NCBI RefSeq assembly: GCF_002954405.1
Contig: NZ_MQWC01000004.1
Coordinates: 1,138,301 to 1,202,300 of the forward strand
Direction: 5' to 3'
Origin: Salinibacter sp. 10B
Lineage (GTDB): Bacteria; Bacteroidota; Rhodothermia; Rhodothermales; Salinibacteraceae
Length of the DNA: 64,000 nucleotides
The notes below the pieces were generated by a model. The model saw nothing but the letters and a program-made list of their open reading frames with translations. It was not told the origin of the DNA and searched no databases. Position numbers and translations under genes: made by a program. Below, piece after piece: positions 1-8,643 of this stretch (its first letter is position 1; every line of letters begins with the position of its first letter).

Positions 1-1353
1 GCCGCCGTCTCTGCCGCCGCCGGCCTCGCGCCCTCCGCCTTTGCATCGGACGTGCAGCGCTTACCCGTGTCGGAGCCTCCGACGGTCCCTCCGAACGATC
101 GCATTCAATTCGCGACCATCGGAACCGGCATCATTGGCTTTGTTAACACGCGCACGGCCCACAATCTCCCTGGTGCCGAGTTCGTAGCGGCAGCCGACTG
201 CTATGATTCCCGGCTCACACGCGTCAATGAGGTGTTCGGCGACGACATCTTCACGACCCGAGACTACCGAGACGTCCTTACCCGATCGGACGTGGACGCG
301 GTCGTGATTTGCACGCCCGACCACTGGCATGCCGAGATCGCTCAAGCCGCCATGGAGGCCGGCAAGGCGGTGTACTGCGAAAAGCCAATGGCGCACACCC
401 TTGACGAAGGCGCCGCGATGGTGGAAACTCAACAAGACACCGGACAACTCCTCCAGGTGGGCAGCCAGTTTGCGAGCTCCATCGTGGTCAATAAGGTCCG
501 CCAGCTCGTCTCTTCCGGAGCCATCGGCGACCTCAACATGGTCGAGGCTCGCTACAACCGAAACTCGGCACTCGGAGCCTGGAAATACTCCATCCCGCCA
601 AATGTCTCCCGGGAAAACATTGCCTGGGACCGGTTTTTGGGCGACGCCCCCGCCCGCGACTTCGACCCGACCCGCTTCTTCCGCTGGCGCAACTACTGGG
701 ATTACGGTACCGGGCTTGCGGGAGACCTCTTCGTCCATCTGCTGACGATTACGCATCACGTCACGAACTCCGTTGGACCAACGAGCATCTCTTCCACCGG
801 CGGCCTTCGCTTCTGGACCGACGGGCGCGAGGTGCCGGATGTCCAAACGGCGCTATTCGAGTATCCGGAGACGGACGCTCACCCGGAGTTTACCCTCTCG
901 CTTCAATCCAACCTAGCGGACGGAAGCGGCGGAGGCACCCTGCTCCGATTCGTGGGCAGCGACGGCGCCATTACCCTGGAGGGCAATACAGTCAAGTTGT
1001 CCCAAACGCGACGTTCCACCCCTTCGGTCGAGCAACTCGTAGAGGGCTACAACTCGGTCCGCACCTTCTCGGAAGCGGTACAGGAAGAATTCCGGACAAG
1101 CTACTCGCCGGACGAGGAGGACTTGGCCGCCGACGACATGTCCACGGAGAGTGAGTTCGAGGCCCCGGACGGTTACAGCTCCCGCCGCGACCACATCATG
1201 AACTTCTTTGCCGCAATGCGCTCGGGCGACACCGTCGTGGAGGACGCCGTGTTTGGCCATCGGGCAGCTGCCCCGGCACTCCTCTGCAACCGGAGCTACC
1301 GCAACGGTCAGCGCTACGAGTGGGACCCGGAGGCGATGGAGGTGGCATCCTGA
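1..1353 (+). CDS. Gfo/Idh/MocA family oxidoreductase, exported (5' end outside window)
   Basis: The reading frame is open from the first base, so the gene begins upstream. The first codons read as an Ala-rich signal peptide end (AAVSAAAGLAPSAFA), typical of Tat-exported members of this family in Bacteroidota and Planctomycetota. An NAD(P)-binding Rossmann start follows (ATIGTGIIGFVNTR), then VVICTPDHWHAEIAQAAMEA and the signature YCEKPMAHT, whose EKP lysine is the family's catalytic residue. The C-terminal half, with an RWRNYWDYG segment, fits the alpha/beta substrate domain. Members oxidise or rearrange sugars and inositols; the substrate here cannot be read. The GTG at 52 is internal to the signal region and not a likely start. 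It converges on the galactokinase-like gene, with about 120 bp between the stops. Confidence 0.9.
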   Translation, partial: AAVSAAAGLAPSAFASDVQRLPVSEPPTVPPNDRIQFATIGTGIIGFVNTRTAHNLPGAEFVAAADCYDSRLTRVNEVFGDDIFTTRDYRDVLTRSDVDAVVICTPDHWHAEIAQAAMEAGKAVYCEKPMAHTLDEGAAMVETQQDTGQLLQVGSQFASSIVVNKVRQLVSSGAIGDLNMVEARYNRNSALGAWKYSIPPNVSRENIAWDRFLGDAPARDFDPTRFFRWRNYWDYGTGLAGDLFVHLLTITHHVTNSVGPTSISSTGGLRFWTDGREVPDVQTALFEYPETDAHPEFTLSLQSNLADGSGGGTLLRFVGSDGAITLEGNTVKLSQTRRSTPSVEQLVEGYNSVRTFSEAVQEEFRTSYSPDEEDLAADDMSTESEFEAPDGYSSRRDHIMNFFAAMRSGDTVVEDAVFGHRAAAPALLCNRSYRNGQRYEWDPEAMEVAS

Positions 1354-1475
1354 CGGTTTAGCGCACTTTCCTCCTGCGGATCTGAGAAGCCTCCCCGGTC
1401 TTCAACGACGCGCCTCCTTCGGGCCCGAACAGGACCGGACCCCGAGCGCAACCGGCTCCCTCCTGCGCCCTCCGT

Positions 1476-2717
1476 TCACGGTGCCAAAATGTGAGGGGCG
1501 TGCCCGTGTGCATCCGCAACCTCATGTGAGAGCTGCCGAAGCTCTCGCTCAAATGCATTGGGACGTCCTGCAACAATCACAGCCCCCGAGCGCCCCGTCA
1601 TGCAGGCCCCGTAGAGTCCATCGTGCGTGCGACTCTCGGCCTCAGCCACAATCCGATCCGCAGCGGTGCTAGTGCCCTCCCACTCGTCTCGCTGTGATGC
1701 ATGCGACATGAGGAGAAGCGCCCCAATCATCTGCCAGTCCGACCGCCGCATGGCGGCCACGTGCTTCTGTACCCGGCGGTTTTCCGTAACGAGGTGCCGA
1801 ACCACCGGACACAACGCCTCGGGGAGGACTGCGATGGCATCGTCGAGGTCTCGGTGTTCAAGCTCACGGAACGAGGTCAACCCCGAAAAGCCGTTCTCTC
1901 GGAGGCGGCGGAGCGCGTCGCGGGCCTGTGCCTGCCGTTGTCGATGAAACTCGACCGGCCGCGGCTCCGGCGCCCCAGGATCCAGCACTGCCCACCGGAG
2001 CGCCGTCCGGGCCTCGGTCTCCACCGGTAGATGCTCACGTGTCGCCGTGTCGACCAGCGTGAATGCCGGCTCGGGCCCGGCAAAGGTTGCGAGCAAATAG
2101 CCGGTGCTGTACGGACAATCGAGGGCCGTCCCAATCTCTCCCGCCAGCAGCGGTACCAAATCATCCCGAAGACTCTGCACGGAGTTGAGATCGATGGCCG
2201 TCGAGACGTCGAGGGCCCGCACGACTCGCATCACCGCTACGGCCAGCGCAGCCAGGTAGCCATCCCGGCAAATGCCCGGCACTGTGCTCACCACAGCGAC
2301 CTCCACCTGATGATCTGCCAGCAACTCCTGTAAAATGCGACGCATAGCCACGAGCCACGAGGGCGGGGCCTCGGCCTCGTCCGTCCACGTCTCCTCGTGT
2401 CCCGCAAAGGTGATTTGCGTTGTCTCTGCGTACCGGGCAGCCACGGCCACTCCCTGCCGCAACGGCAGAAATAGACCAAAGCCATCGGAATAGTGCGTCT
2501 GGTCCGCCTGCACGCCAACCGTTCCACAGGCAAAGGACGTCGACACCGGCGCGGTCGCCGTGCCCATTCGCTCCTTCAATAGGTCGCGCGCCCGGCGCTG
2601 GAGCCCATCTGCCCCCGGCGCTTCGTACTCCTCAAACTGCTCGGGCGTACCGACGAAGGCATCATCGGCATAAAACGGAGGCACAAACGCCGCGGACGGC
2701 GACGAATCAGGCGACAT
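1476..2717 (-). CDS. Galactokinase-like GHMP protein with eroded active-site motifs
   Basis: The 413-residue length and overall pattern match galactokinase. Residues 71-80 (ADQTHYSDGF) sit where GEHTDYNDGF is expected and lead into a FLPL segment. Residues 338-350 (SHASQRDEWEGTS) match the family's SHxSLRDDYxVS block, and residues 370-382 (GACMTGRSGAVIV) match GARMTGGGFGG. Important residues are missing: the ATP loop GLSSSA is replaced by PGICRDGY (147-154), and the GIMDQ segment with the catalytic Asp is replaced by CPYSTGYLL (201-209). Family membership is well supported. Loss of kinase activity is inferred, so a regulatory or binding role is possible. It stands alone, with no galactose genes nearby. 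Confidence 0.7.
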   Translation of the reverse strand: MSPDSSPSAAFVPPFYADDAFVGTPEQFEEYEAPGADGLQRRARDLLKERMGTATAPVSTSFACGTVGVQADQTHYSDGFGLFLPLRQGVAVAARYAETTQITFAGHEETWTDEAEAPPSWLVAMRRILQELLADHQVEVAVVSTVPGICRDGYLAALAVAVMRVVRALDVSTAIDLNSVQSLRDDLVPLLAGEIGTALDCPYSTGYLLATFAGPEPAFTLVDTATREHLPVETEARTALRWAVLDPGAPEPRPVEFHRQRQAQARDALRRLRENGFSGLTSFRELEHRDLDDAIAVLPEALCPVVRHLVTENRRVQKHVAAMRRSDWQMIGALLLMSHASQRDEWEGTSTAADRIVAEAESRTHDGLYGACMTGRSGAVIVAGRPNAFERELRQLSHEVADAHGHAPHILAP

Positions 2718-3371
2718 TGGTAATGGCTGTTGCGTCGATACAGAACGCGCTTAAAGTCGGCGGGGGGAGTCGCTCAAAGAGTCGTACTCGGTGGAAAACC
2801 ATGTGCTCGAACGTCAACGACGCAGCCTACCCACCGGACAGTTTGCTCATAGCACCGAACAATTCCCCTTCAACCGTCACTCCAGACCTTGATCTAGGCC
2901 ATCTTGTAGGATTACGAAATTAACCGCAGTACGATGCTGCGTTCTTCGCATGTCTCTGTTCCCTCTCGTGAGGAATTTCCAGGGGGCTTCCTCCGATAGG
3001 TCCGGTCGGCATTTTATTTCATGAGTCGCTAGGCTCGTCTGGAAGCATCTTTCTTTCCCTGGAGTCTCCCAAGAGACTGCATCCGACGTTTAATCTCATA
3101 AAGTCACAAGATGGCCAGAGGCTATCTGACGTACGGGTGGATGGGCTTAGGAAATCACAGATTCCCAAAATCAAGTTTGGACATCTAGATGTCCAGGAGC
3201 GACGAAGGAAAATCCGGAAATCGTTAGTGTATTTTGGGGAGTTTTGCCTGAAAATGGAGACTTCGCAGGAAAGGTCGATGACATCGCCAGACATTTTTCG
3301 GGTGCTCAGAGCCGCGGAGTGTAAAAGCGTCCGCTCGTTAGCAACGAAGCGATAGCCCCCTCTTCCATCGC
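2718..3371. other. Intergenic stretch of about 650 bp, relatively AT-rich
   Basis: No convincing gene was found. Two overlapping frames of about 70-90 codons exist on opposite strands (around 3019-3355), but their translations are rich in Ser, Arg and Cys and resemble no known family. The composition between about 2930 and 3350 is poorer in GC than the flanks. A perfect 16-bp palindrome lies at 3179-3194. Confidence 0.5.
3179..3194. repeat. Perfect 16-bp palindrome
   Basis: The sequence GGACATCTAGATGTCC is identical to its reverse complement. It lies in the AT-richer non-coding stretch between the galactokinase-like gene and fmt. A near-copy, GGATATCTCAGATGTCC, occurs at 28166-28182 inside a REP-like element, so it may be the core of a dispersed element. 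No function can be assigned. Confidence 0.6.
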
Positions 3372-4301
3372 CTATGCGTGCCCCAAGCGCTCTCCTTCTG
3401 AAAGAGCGTACCCGTTCAGGAAGTCCTCAGCGTCCAGTCGCTGCTTGCCCGGCTGCTGAATGGTCACAACCTCAACGGCCTCCTGCCCACAGGCCACCAC
3501 CAGTCGCCCGTCGGTCGAAAGGATTTCCCCGGGCGCCCCATTGCCCTCAGCTCGCCGTGTCCGGTAGAGCTTGAGTCGGGTATCTCCATGCATCGTCCAG
3601 GCTCCAGGATACGGAGAAAGGCCCCGCACGTGATTGTGCACCGCCTCCCCCGGCTCGCCCCATGGAACCTCGCAGTCTTCGTCATGGATCTTGGGCGCCG
3701 GAGTGGCCTGGCTGTCATCTTGTGGGCGCGGATCTACGGTGCCTGCTTCTATCTGTTCGACCGTCTCGACCACCGCCTCGCCCCCGAGCACTTTCATTCG
3801 ATCGTGCACCGATCCCGCCGTCTCGTTGGGGCCAATCGTCATGGACTTCTGCAGAATGATATCGCCCGTATCCACCGACGGCTCCAAGAAGAAGGTCGTC
3901 ACACCGGTCTCGGTCTCCCCCTGCATGATGGCGTGATTGATGGGGGCCGCCCCTCGATACTTCGGCAGCAAGGACCCATGAAGATTGAAAGCGCCCTCCG
4001 ACGCGGCCGTAAAGACCGAGGGCGGCAGAATTTTGTAGGCGACCACCGCAATCACGTCCGGTTCCAACGCTGCTACCGCCTCGGCAAACGCATCATCGGT
4101 CACGTCCTCCGGCTGAAGGATGCGTTCAATGCCCGCCTCTTGCGCCGCAGCCTTCACGGGGGTCGGCGTGACTTCCTGCCCTCGCCCTCGCGGGCGGTCC
4201 GGACCCGTGGCAACGGCAACGGGGTCGTACCCAGCGTCGATGAGTTGCGTGAGCGAGGGCACGGCAAACTCCGGCGTGCCCATAAAAACAATTCTCATCT
4301 G
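3372..4301 (-). CDS. fmt: Methionyl-tRNA formyltransferase
   Basis: Transfers a formyl group from 10-formyl-tetrahydrofolate to Met-tRNAfMet for translation initiation in the cytoplasm. The protein starts MRIVFMGTPEFAVPSL, a classic Fmt start. Residues 105-119 (NLHGSLLPKYRGAAP) hold the catalytic Asn105 and His107 with the SLLP loop, and Asp144 lies in SVDTGDIILQ. The C-terminal domain contains RGLSPYPGAW, also typical of Fmt. The length is 309 residues, normal for the family. The start at 4301 was chosen by homology; the open frame extends 16 codons upstream, but that stretch is a short tandem repeat. ftsY lies upstream on the same strand. Confidence 0.96.
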   Translation of the reverse strand, partial: QMRIVFMGTPEFAVPSLTQLIDAGYDPVAVATGPDRPRGRGQEVTPTPVKAAAQEAGIERILQPEDVTDDAFAEAVAALEPDVIAVVAYKILPPSVFTAASEGAFNLHGSLLPKYRGAAPINHAIMQGETETGVTTFFLEPSVDTGDIILQKSMTIGPNETAGSVHDRMKVLGGEAVVETVEQIEAGTVDPRPQDDSQATPAPKIHDEDCEVPWGEPGEAVHNHVRGLSPYPGAWTMHGDTRLKLYRTRRAEGNGAPGEILSTDGRLVVACGQEAVEVVTIQQPGKQRLDAEDFLNGYALSEGERLGHA

Positions 4302-4344
4302 CGATTTTCGAATTTCGATTTCAAATTGCGAATTCGAACGCCCC
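4302..4344 (-). repeat. Short tandem array directly upstream of the fmt start
   Basis: Read on the minus strand, the leader consists of degenerate units of about seven bases: ATTCGCA, ATTTGAA, ATCGAA, ATTCGAA, AATCGCA. The array ends two bases before the ATG. It belongs to a set of similar heptamer arrays in front of ppx, ubiE, purB and hemB. No Shine-Dalgarno sequence is visible. The function is unknown. Confidence 0.65.
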
Positions 4345-4378
4345 GGCACGGTGTATGGAAATCGCCATTAGTGCGGAC

Positions 4379-5350
4379 TCAGGCAACTCCCTTGAACAGC
4401 CCTTCCACAAATCCCTTGCGGTCGAACACCTGCAGGTCTTCGATTCCCTCCCCGACCCCAATGTACTTCACTGGCACCTGAAACTGGTGCGACACGCCGA
4501 TGACAACTCCCCCTTTGGCCGTACCGTCGAGTTTGGTGAGGGCAAGGCCCGTGACATCTACACTTTCCGTAAACTCTTCGGCCTGCCGGAGAGCATTCTG
4601 CCCAGTGGAGGCATCGAGCACGAGAAGGACCTCGTGCGGCGCGCTCTCCGTCCGTTTCTGCATAACCCGCTTCATCTTCGCAAGCTCGTCCATCAATCCG
4701 CCCTTCGTGTGCAGGCGCCCGGCAGTATCGATCAGAACAACGTCCGTATCACGGGCCTGCGCCGCCTCAATGGTGTCGTAGGCCACGGCCGCCGGATCGG
4801 ATCCGTGCTGCTGCTTGATGATCGGCACCTCCGCTCGGTCGGCCCAAATCTCCAGCTGTTCGATGGCCGCCGCCCGAAACGTGTCCGCCGCGCCCACCAT
4901 CACGCTCTTCCCCGCCTGCTTGTACTTGTGCGCCATCTTGCCGATGGTCGTGGTCTTGCCAACTCCATTGACCCCCACTACCATGATGACGTGCGGCTTG
5001 TTTGGAAGCCGAGCGTCAAAGTCCGCCGGGCGCTCGTCCTCATCCTCCAGCATGAGCTTCGCGATTTCGTCGCGGATGAGGAGGTTGAGTTCCTCCGTCG
5101 ACACGTACTGGTCCTCTGCCACGCGGGCCTCGACGTGGTCGATAATATCGAGCGTGGTGTCCACGCCCACGTCGCTGGTCACAAGGATCTCCTCCAACTC
5201 ATCGAGCAGTTCCGCGTCTACCGAGTCTTTTCCCCGCACCATGCGGTCAATTTTGCCGAAGAAGCTCGTCCGGGTCTTTTCCAGCCCTTCTTCGAGCTTC
5301 TCCTGCTCTTCGTCGTCGTTCTGGTTGATGAAGCGGTCGAGAATGCCCAT
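4379..5350 (-). CDS. ftsY: Signal recognition particle receptor FtsY
   Basis: A membrane-associated GTPase that pairs with SRP (Ffh) to deliver nascent membrane and secreted proteins to the translocon. Residues 1-110 form the helical N domain and part of the short acidic leader. The G domain carries GVNGVGKT (126-133), DTFRAAA, the DTAGR switch and TKLDGTAKGG near the C-terminus, all diagnostic of FtsY/Ffh. It has 323 residues and lacks the long acidic A domain of E. coli, which is common outside Gammaproteobacteria. The ATG at 5350 (MGILDRFINQ) is preferred to one 17 codons upstream, because the extra residues are not conserved-looking. It follows the pgsA-like gene on the same strand by 54 bp. 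Confidence 0.96.
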   Translation of the reverse strand: MGILDRFINQNDDEEQEKLEEGLEKTRTSFFGKIDRMVRGKDSVDAELLDELEEILVTSDVGVDTTLDIIDHVEARVAEDQYVSTEELNLLIRDEIAKLMLEDEDERPADFDARLPNKPHVIMVVGVNGVGKTTTIGKMAHKYKQAGKSVMVGAADTFRAAAIEQLEIWADRAEVPIIKQQHGSDPAAVAYDTIEAAQARDTDVVLIDTAGRLHTKGGLMDELAKMKRVMQKRTESAPHEVLLVLDASTGQNALRQAEEFTESVDVTGLALTKLDGTAKGGVVIGVSHQFQVPVKYIGVGEGIEDLQVFDRKGFVEGLFKGVA

Positions 5351-5404
5351 AGAGGTCGAAGTACAGGTCCTAAACAGAGTGACAAACGAAGGAGGCGGCA
5401 AGAA

Positions 5405-6106
5405 TCAGCCGAGAAGCAACGGGCGGCTCTTTCCGGACGCCGATACGGTAGAGGACGCCTCCGAAGAGCTTGTGGTTGGCGCGTCCGACGCGGTGTCGGA
5501 CGCGTGTTCCTGTTGCGGAGGTGGCGCCCGACGAATGGCGTTGAGGTAGCGCACAACATAGACGCCAAAGGAAAAGACAAAGAGTCCGGCCGACATCCAG
5601 AGGCAAACGTTAAAAACAGGAAGATCAGCTTTCAAAATGACGCTCACGACGGTGAGGGCCAGCCAAAGGCTCGCGGCTTTCCCCGCCCAGGCGCTCATGA
5701 GCACTTTGCCGGACCGATTTGCAATCCATGCTCCTCCGGCGAGAATGAGCAAATCACGCCCGACGATGACCCCAAAAAACCAGAGCGGGAGCTCAGGCGC
5801 CCCCTGCACCTCGGGCCTGAAGGTGAGCACTGACACTGTGAGCACGGCCGCCACCTTGTCGGCCACGGGATCGATCACCTTGCCCCACTCAGAGACGGTG
5901 CGCGTCCACCGGGCCACCCGCCCGTCGAACCAGTCGGTCATGATGGCAATGACGGTAAGCCCCAGCAACCAGTCCAGCGGGCCATCTTGCCACAGCAAAA
6001 CGGCAATCGGAAACACCAGGATGAGCCGCGACAGACTAAGCGTGTTCGCGATCGTCCAGAACCGTCCGAGGTCCGGCCAAAGTGTCGAGGAAGAAGACGT
6101 GGACAT
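5405..6106 (-). CDS. pgsA: CDP-alcohol phosphatidyltransferase, PgsA-like
   Basis: An integral membrane enzyme that probably joins glycerol 3-phosphate to CDP-diacylglycerol, the committed step to phosphatidylglycerol. The family motif DGx2ARx8Gx3Dx3D is complete: DGRVAR, eight residues, then G, D and D, ending in GKVIDPVADK. It is preceded by LSLSRLILVFPIAVLLW, which fits the first membrane helix. Several hydrophobic segments follow. The C-terminal 40 residues are Ser/Thr-rich and look disordered. The start at 6106 (MSTSSSSTLW) was chosen over an ATG 18 codons further upstream. The exact alcohol substrate is inferred; other CDP-alcohol transferases share the motif. ftsY follows on the same strand. 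Confidence 0.85.
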   Translation of the reverse strand: MSTSSSSTLWPDLGRFWTIANTLSLSRLILVFPIAVLLWQDGPLDWLLGLTVIAIMTDWFDGRVARWTRTVSEWGKVIDPVADKVAAVLTVSVLTFRPEVQGAPELPLWFFGVIVGRDLLILAGGAWIANRSGKVLMSAWAGKAASLWLALTVVSVILKADLPVFNVCLWMSAGLFVFSFGVYVVRYLNAIRRAPPPQQEHASDTASDAPTTSSSEASSTVSASGKSRPLLLG

Positions 6107-6379
6107 ACCGATTCGGGCGCAAATGACAGGTTCCCAGGAGACCAGAGGACCGTGCTCCAACGGGCAGCAATCGGGACGTTGCCAATCGGCAAAGGGCTGT
6201 GGTGGGGCAGATCCCGGATGTATCCAAGGTAGTAGAGAATTCGGTCCACCTCCACTATCCTGTGCGATGACGACAGAAATCCATGCGGATTTTGTTCGTC
6301 GTTATGCCCTGTAAGGGAGATTATAAGCTCCCCTGGTCCGCTCCGTTTTTCTCCATTCGCACGTCGACTTCCCGTCAGA

Positions 6380-7495
6380 ATGCTTCTTCTGTTCGGCGGT
6401 GCCCTCGCCGTTCTCCTTCTGTACGCCCTTCTTCTGAGCTGGGGATGGCGCCGTGCTCGTCGAGAGACGCCCGCGCTGGACGCCAACGATCTTCCTGCAC
6501 TGTCGGTCGTAGTCGCCGCCCGCAACGAGGCGGACGTCCTCCCCTCCCTTTTCGAGGCTCTGGACGAGCAGTCGCATCCCTCCTACGAAGTCGTCATCGT
6601 CAATGACGCCTCAACCGACGACACTTCTGCCCTCGCGGCGGACTGGGCGGCCAACCGCTCGTGGGCCCAGGTGGTCCACGTCGAGGACCCGTCGCCTCCC
6701 CGCAAGAAGCACGCCCTCACACAGGGCATAGCCGCTGCCCAGCACGACCTCTTGGCCTTCACTGATGCCGACTGTACGCCGCCCCCGAACTGGCTTTCGG
6801 ACCTGGCGGCAGCCCACGCCGCCACAGACGACGATTGTGTGCTCGTGGGATACAGTCCTCTTCGGGGCACCGGCCTCCTCGGGTACTTTGCGCGCTATGA
6901 AACGCTGCTCCATGCCCTCTACATGGTCGCTGCAATCGGATGGCATCGACCGTACATGGCAGTGGGCCGCAACCTCAGCTACCCACGCTCCGTCTTCGAA
7001 GCAGTGGATGGGTTTTCCCATGCTGGCGGAGGCCAAGCCTCAATGAGTGGCGACGACGACCTCTTCGTGCAGGCGGTACACCGACAAGACTGTGCTCCTG
7101 TCCGTGCTCTTCTCGCCCCCAGCACGTTCGTGCCCACCTCCGCCCCGCCCTCCTGGCAAAGCTGGTGGCGGGCGCGGCGTCGGCACGTCTCGGCCGGTCG
7201 ACACTACTCGTGGACGGTGGGCCTCCACCTCACGCTGCTCCACACCAGCCTCGTCCTGCTCTGGATCGCCCCTCTGATGCTCGGGACGCTCGGGGTTGGC
7301 CTTCTCGCGACGAGCCTCCTCGCCCGCCACGCCCCGCTGGGACTTGCCGCGGAGACGCTCGACGAAAACGATCTGCTGCCCCTCTTTCCACTGTGGGAGT
7401 TCGGGTATGCGTTGTACCATGCGACGGTGGTGCCGTTGGGGCTTTTTTCCCCCCCGGACCACTGGGATGAACCGGAACGCCCCACCCAGGACTGA
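6380..7495 (+). CDS. Membrane-bound family 2 glycosyltransferase
   Basis: Residues 4-22 are a membrane anchor. Residues 41-180 form a GT-A fold: LSVVVAARNE, VVIVNDASTDDTS, and the metal-binding FTDADC (Asp129, Asp131). A later GDDDLFVQ supplies the acidic block typical of processive or N-acetylglucosaminyl-type family 2 enzymes, followed by a WW-R-RRH motif (SWWRARRRHVSAGRH) like the Q/RxxRW element. Two or three hydrophobic helices close the protein. It probably makes a cell envelope or exported polysaccharide; donor and acceptor are unknown. The stop abuts the nadA stop with no base between them. Confidence 0.88.
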   Translation: MLLLFGGALAVLLLYALLLSWGWRRARRETPALDANDLPALSVVVAARNEADVLPSLFEALDEQSHPSYEVVIVNDASTDDTSALAADWAANRSWAQVVHVEDPSPPRKKHALTQGIAAAQHDLLAFTDADCTPPPNWLSDLAAAHAATDDDCVLVGYSPLRGTGLLGYFARYETLLHALYMVAAIGWHRPYMAVGRNLSYPRSVFEAVDGFSHAGGGQASMSGDDDLFVQAVHRQDCAPVRALLAPSTFVPTSAPPSWQSWWRARRRHVSAGRHYSWTVGLHLTLLHTSLVLLWIAPLMLGTLGVGLLATSLLARHAPLGLAAETLDENDLLPLFPLWEFGYALYHATVVPLGLFSPPDHWDEPERPTQD

Positions 7496-8590
7496 CTACC
7501 CGATCTCCAGCATCCGTTCCACCGCCTCCAGCGCACGAACGCGGACCGCTTCCTCCACTTCAATCTGGTACTGATTGTTCGCGAGATTGCGTCGCGTATC
7601 CTGAAGCGTGATCTCGTTCATGTGGGGACACCGCTGCCAGCACATCCGAAGCATGTCCTTCTCTGGATTGGCCCCCATGATGTTTTCGCCCATCGAACAC
7701 TCGGTGAGCAACAGATAGCTCTCCGCGTTGGTGTTTTCGACGTAGTCGATCATCGACGAGGTGCTGCCCGAATGATCGGCCTCCTCCACAACCTCCGGAC
7801 TGCACTCCGGATGGGCGAGCACCACCGTGTCGGGGTGTTCCTCCCGCGCCTGCTTAATGTCGTCGACCTGAAACATCTCGTGAACAACGCAGCGCCCATC
7901 CCATCCAATCAGGTCGGCATCCAGGTCCTCAGCAGGGGCCCCATCTCCCCCCGTCGGAGCTCCATCTCCTCCTCGCCCCTTCCGCTCGCGCTTCTGCGGA
8001 AAAAGGATGTCCTTCCCGGTCTCATTGGCCACGTTCTGAGCCAGAAACTCGTCCGGAATAAAGATGACGGTCTCCGAGTCCAGCGACTCGACCACCGCGG
8101 CGGCGTTGCTGGAGGTACAGCACACGTCGCTTTCGGCTTTTACGTCGGCGTAGGTATTCACGTACGTCACGATGGGCACGCCGGGATAGCGCTTGCGGAG
8201 CTGTCGCACATCCTCTGCCGTGATGCTTTCCGCAAGAGAGCACCCGGCCTCCTCTGCCGGCAAAAGCACCGTCTTGTCCGGATTCACGATCTTCGCCGTC
8301 TCGGCCATGAAGCGCACGCCGCAGAACACAATCGTATCCGCATCGGCCTGCGCGGCCCGTCGGCTCAACTCCAACGATGATCCTGTGTAGTCCGGAATCG
8401 TGTGGAAGAGGGCCGGCTCCATGTAGTTGTGGCCAAGGATGACCGCGTTGCGCTCCTTCTTGAGCTGGTTGATCTCGGCGGCAAGCTCGGCCTTCCGACG
8501 CAAATCGACCTCATGGGCGTCATCGAGGCGTTCCTCCAGCACGTCGTAGAGTGCGTCGGGGGACGTCAGAGTAGCGGCGTCGTTCTTCAT
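7496..8590 (-). CDS. nadA: Quinolinate synthase A
   Basis: Condenses iminoaspartate with dihydroxyacetone phosphate to quinolinate, using a [4Fe-4S] cluster. The likely cluster ligands are Cys117 (EEAGCSLAES), Cys234 (GWDGRCVVHE) and Cys321 (QRCPHMN). ILGHNYMEP, CGVRFMAET and VTYVNTYADVKAESD are family blocks. Residues 199-225 form a hydrophilic Gly/Asp-rich insertion containing a repeated GGDGAP, just before the second cluster cysteine; most homologues have a short loop here. It is the last gene of a nadB-nadC-nadA cluster, 53 bp after nadC. Confidence 0.96.
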   Translation of the reverse strand: MKNDAATLTSPDALYDVLEERLDDAHEVDLRRKAELAAEINQLKKERNAVILGHNYMEPALFHTIPDYTGSSLELSRRAAQADADTIVFCGVRFMAETAKIVNPDKTVLLPAEEAGCSLAESITAEDVRQLRKRYPGVPIVTYVNTYADVKAESDVCCTSSNAAAVVESLDSETVIFIPDEFLAQNVANETGKDILFPQKRERKGRGGDGAPTGGDGAPAEDLDADLIGWDGRCVVHEMFQVDDIKQAREEHPDTVVLAHPECSPEVVEEADHSGSTSSMIDYVENTNAESYLLLTECSMGENIMGANPEKDMLRMCWQRCPHMNEITLQDTRRNLANNQYQIEVEEAVRVRALEAVERMLEIG

Positions 8591-8643
8591 AGCGGGTTGG
8601 GACTGATCAGCTGCAGGTCGTTGAAGCGCACGGGCCCGTGTGT

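Noticed and set aside
61-846. Long open frame on the minus strand opposite the Gfo/Idh gene
   Set aside because: Its translation is low-complexity and the plus strand encodes a clear family member with catalytic residues.
3019-3355. Small frames in the 2.7-3.4 kb gap as genes
   Set aside because: They overlap on opposite strands, are Ser/Cys/Arg-rich and lack any family or start-site support.
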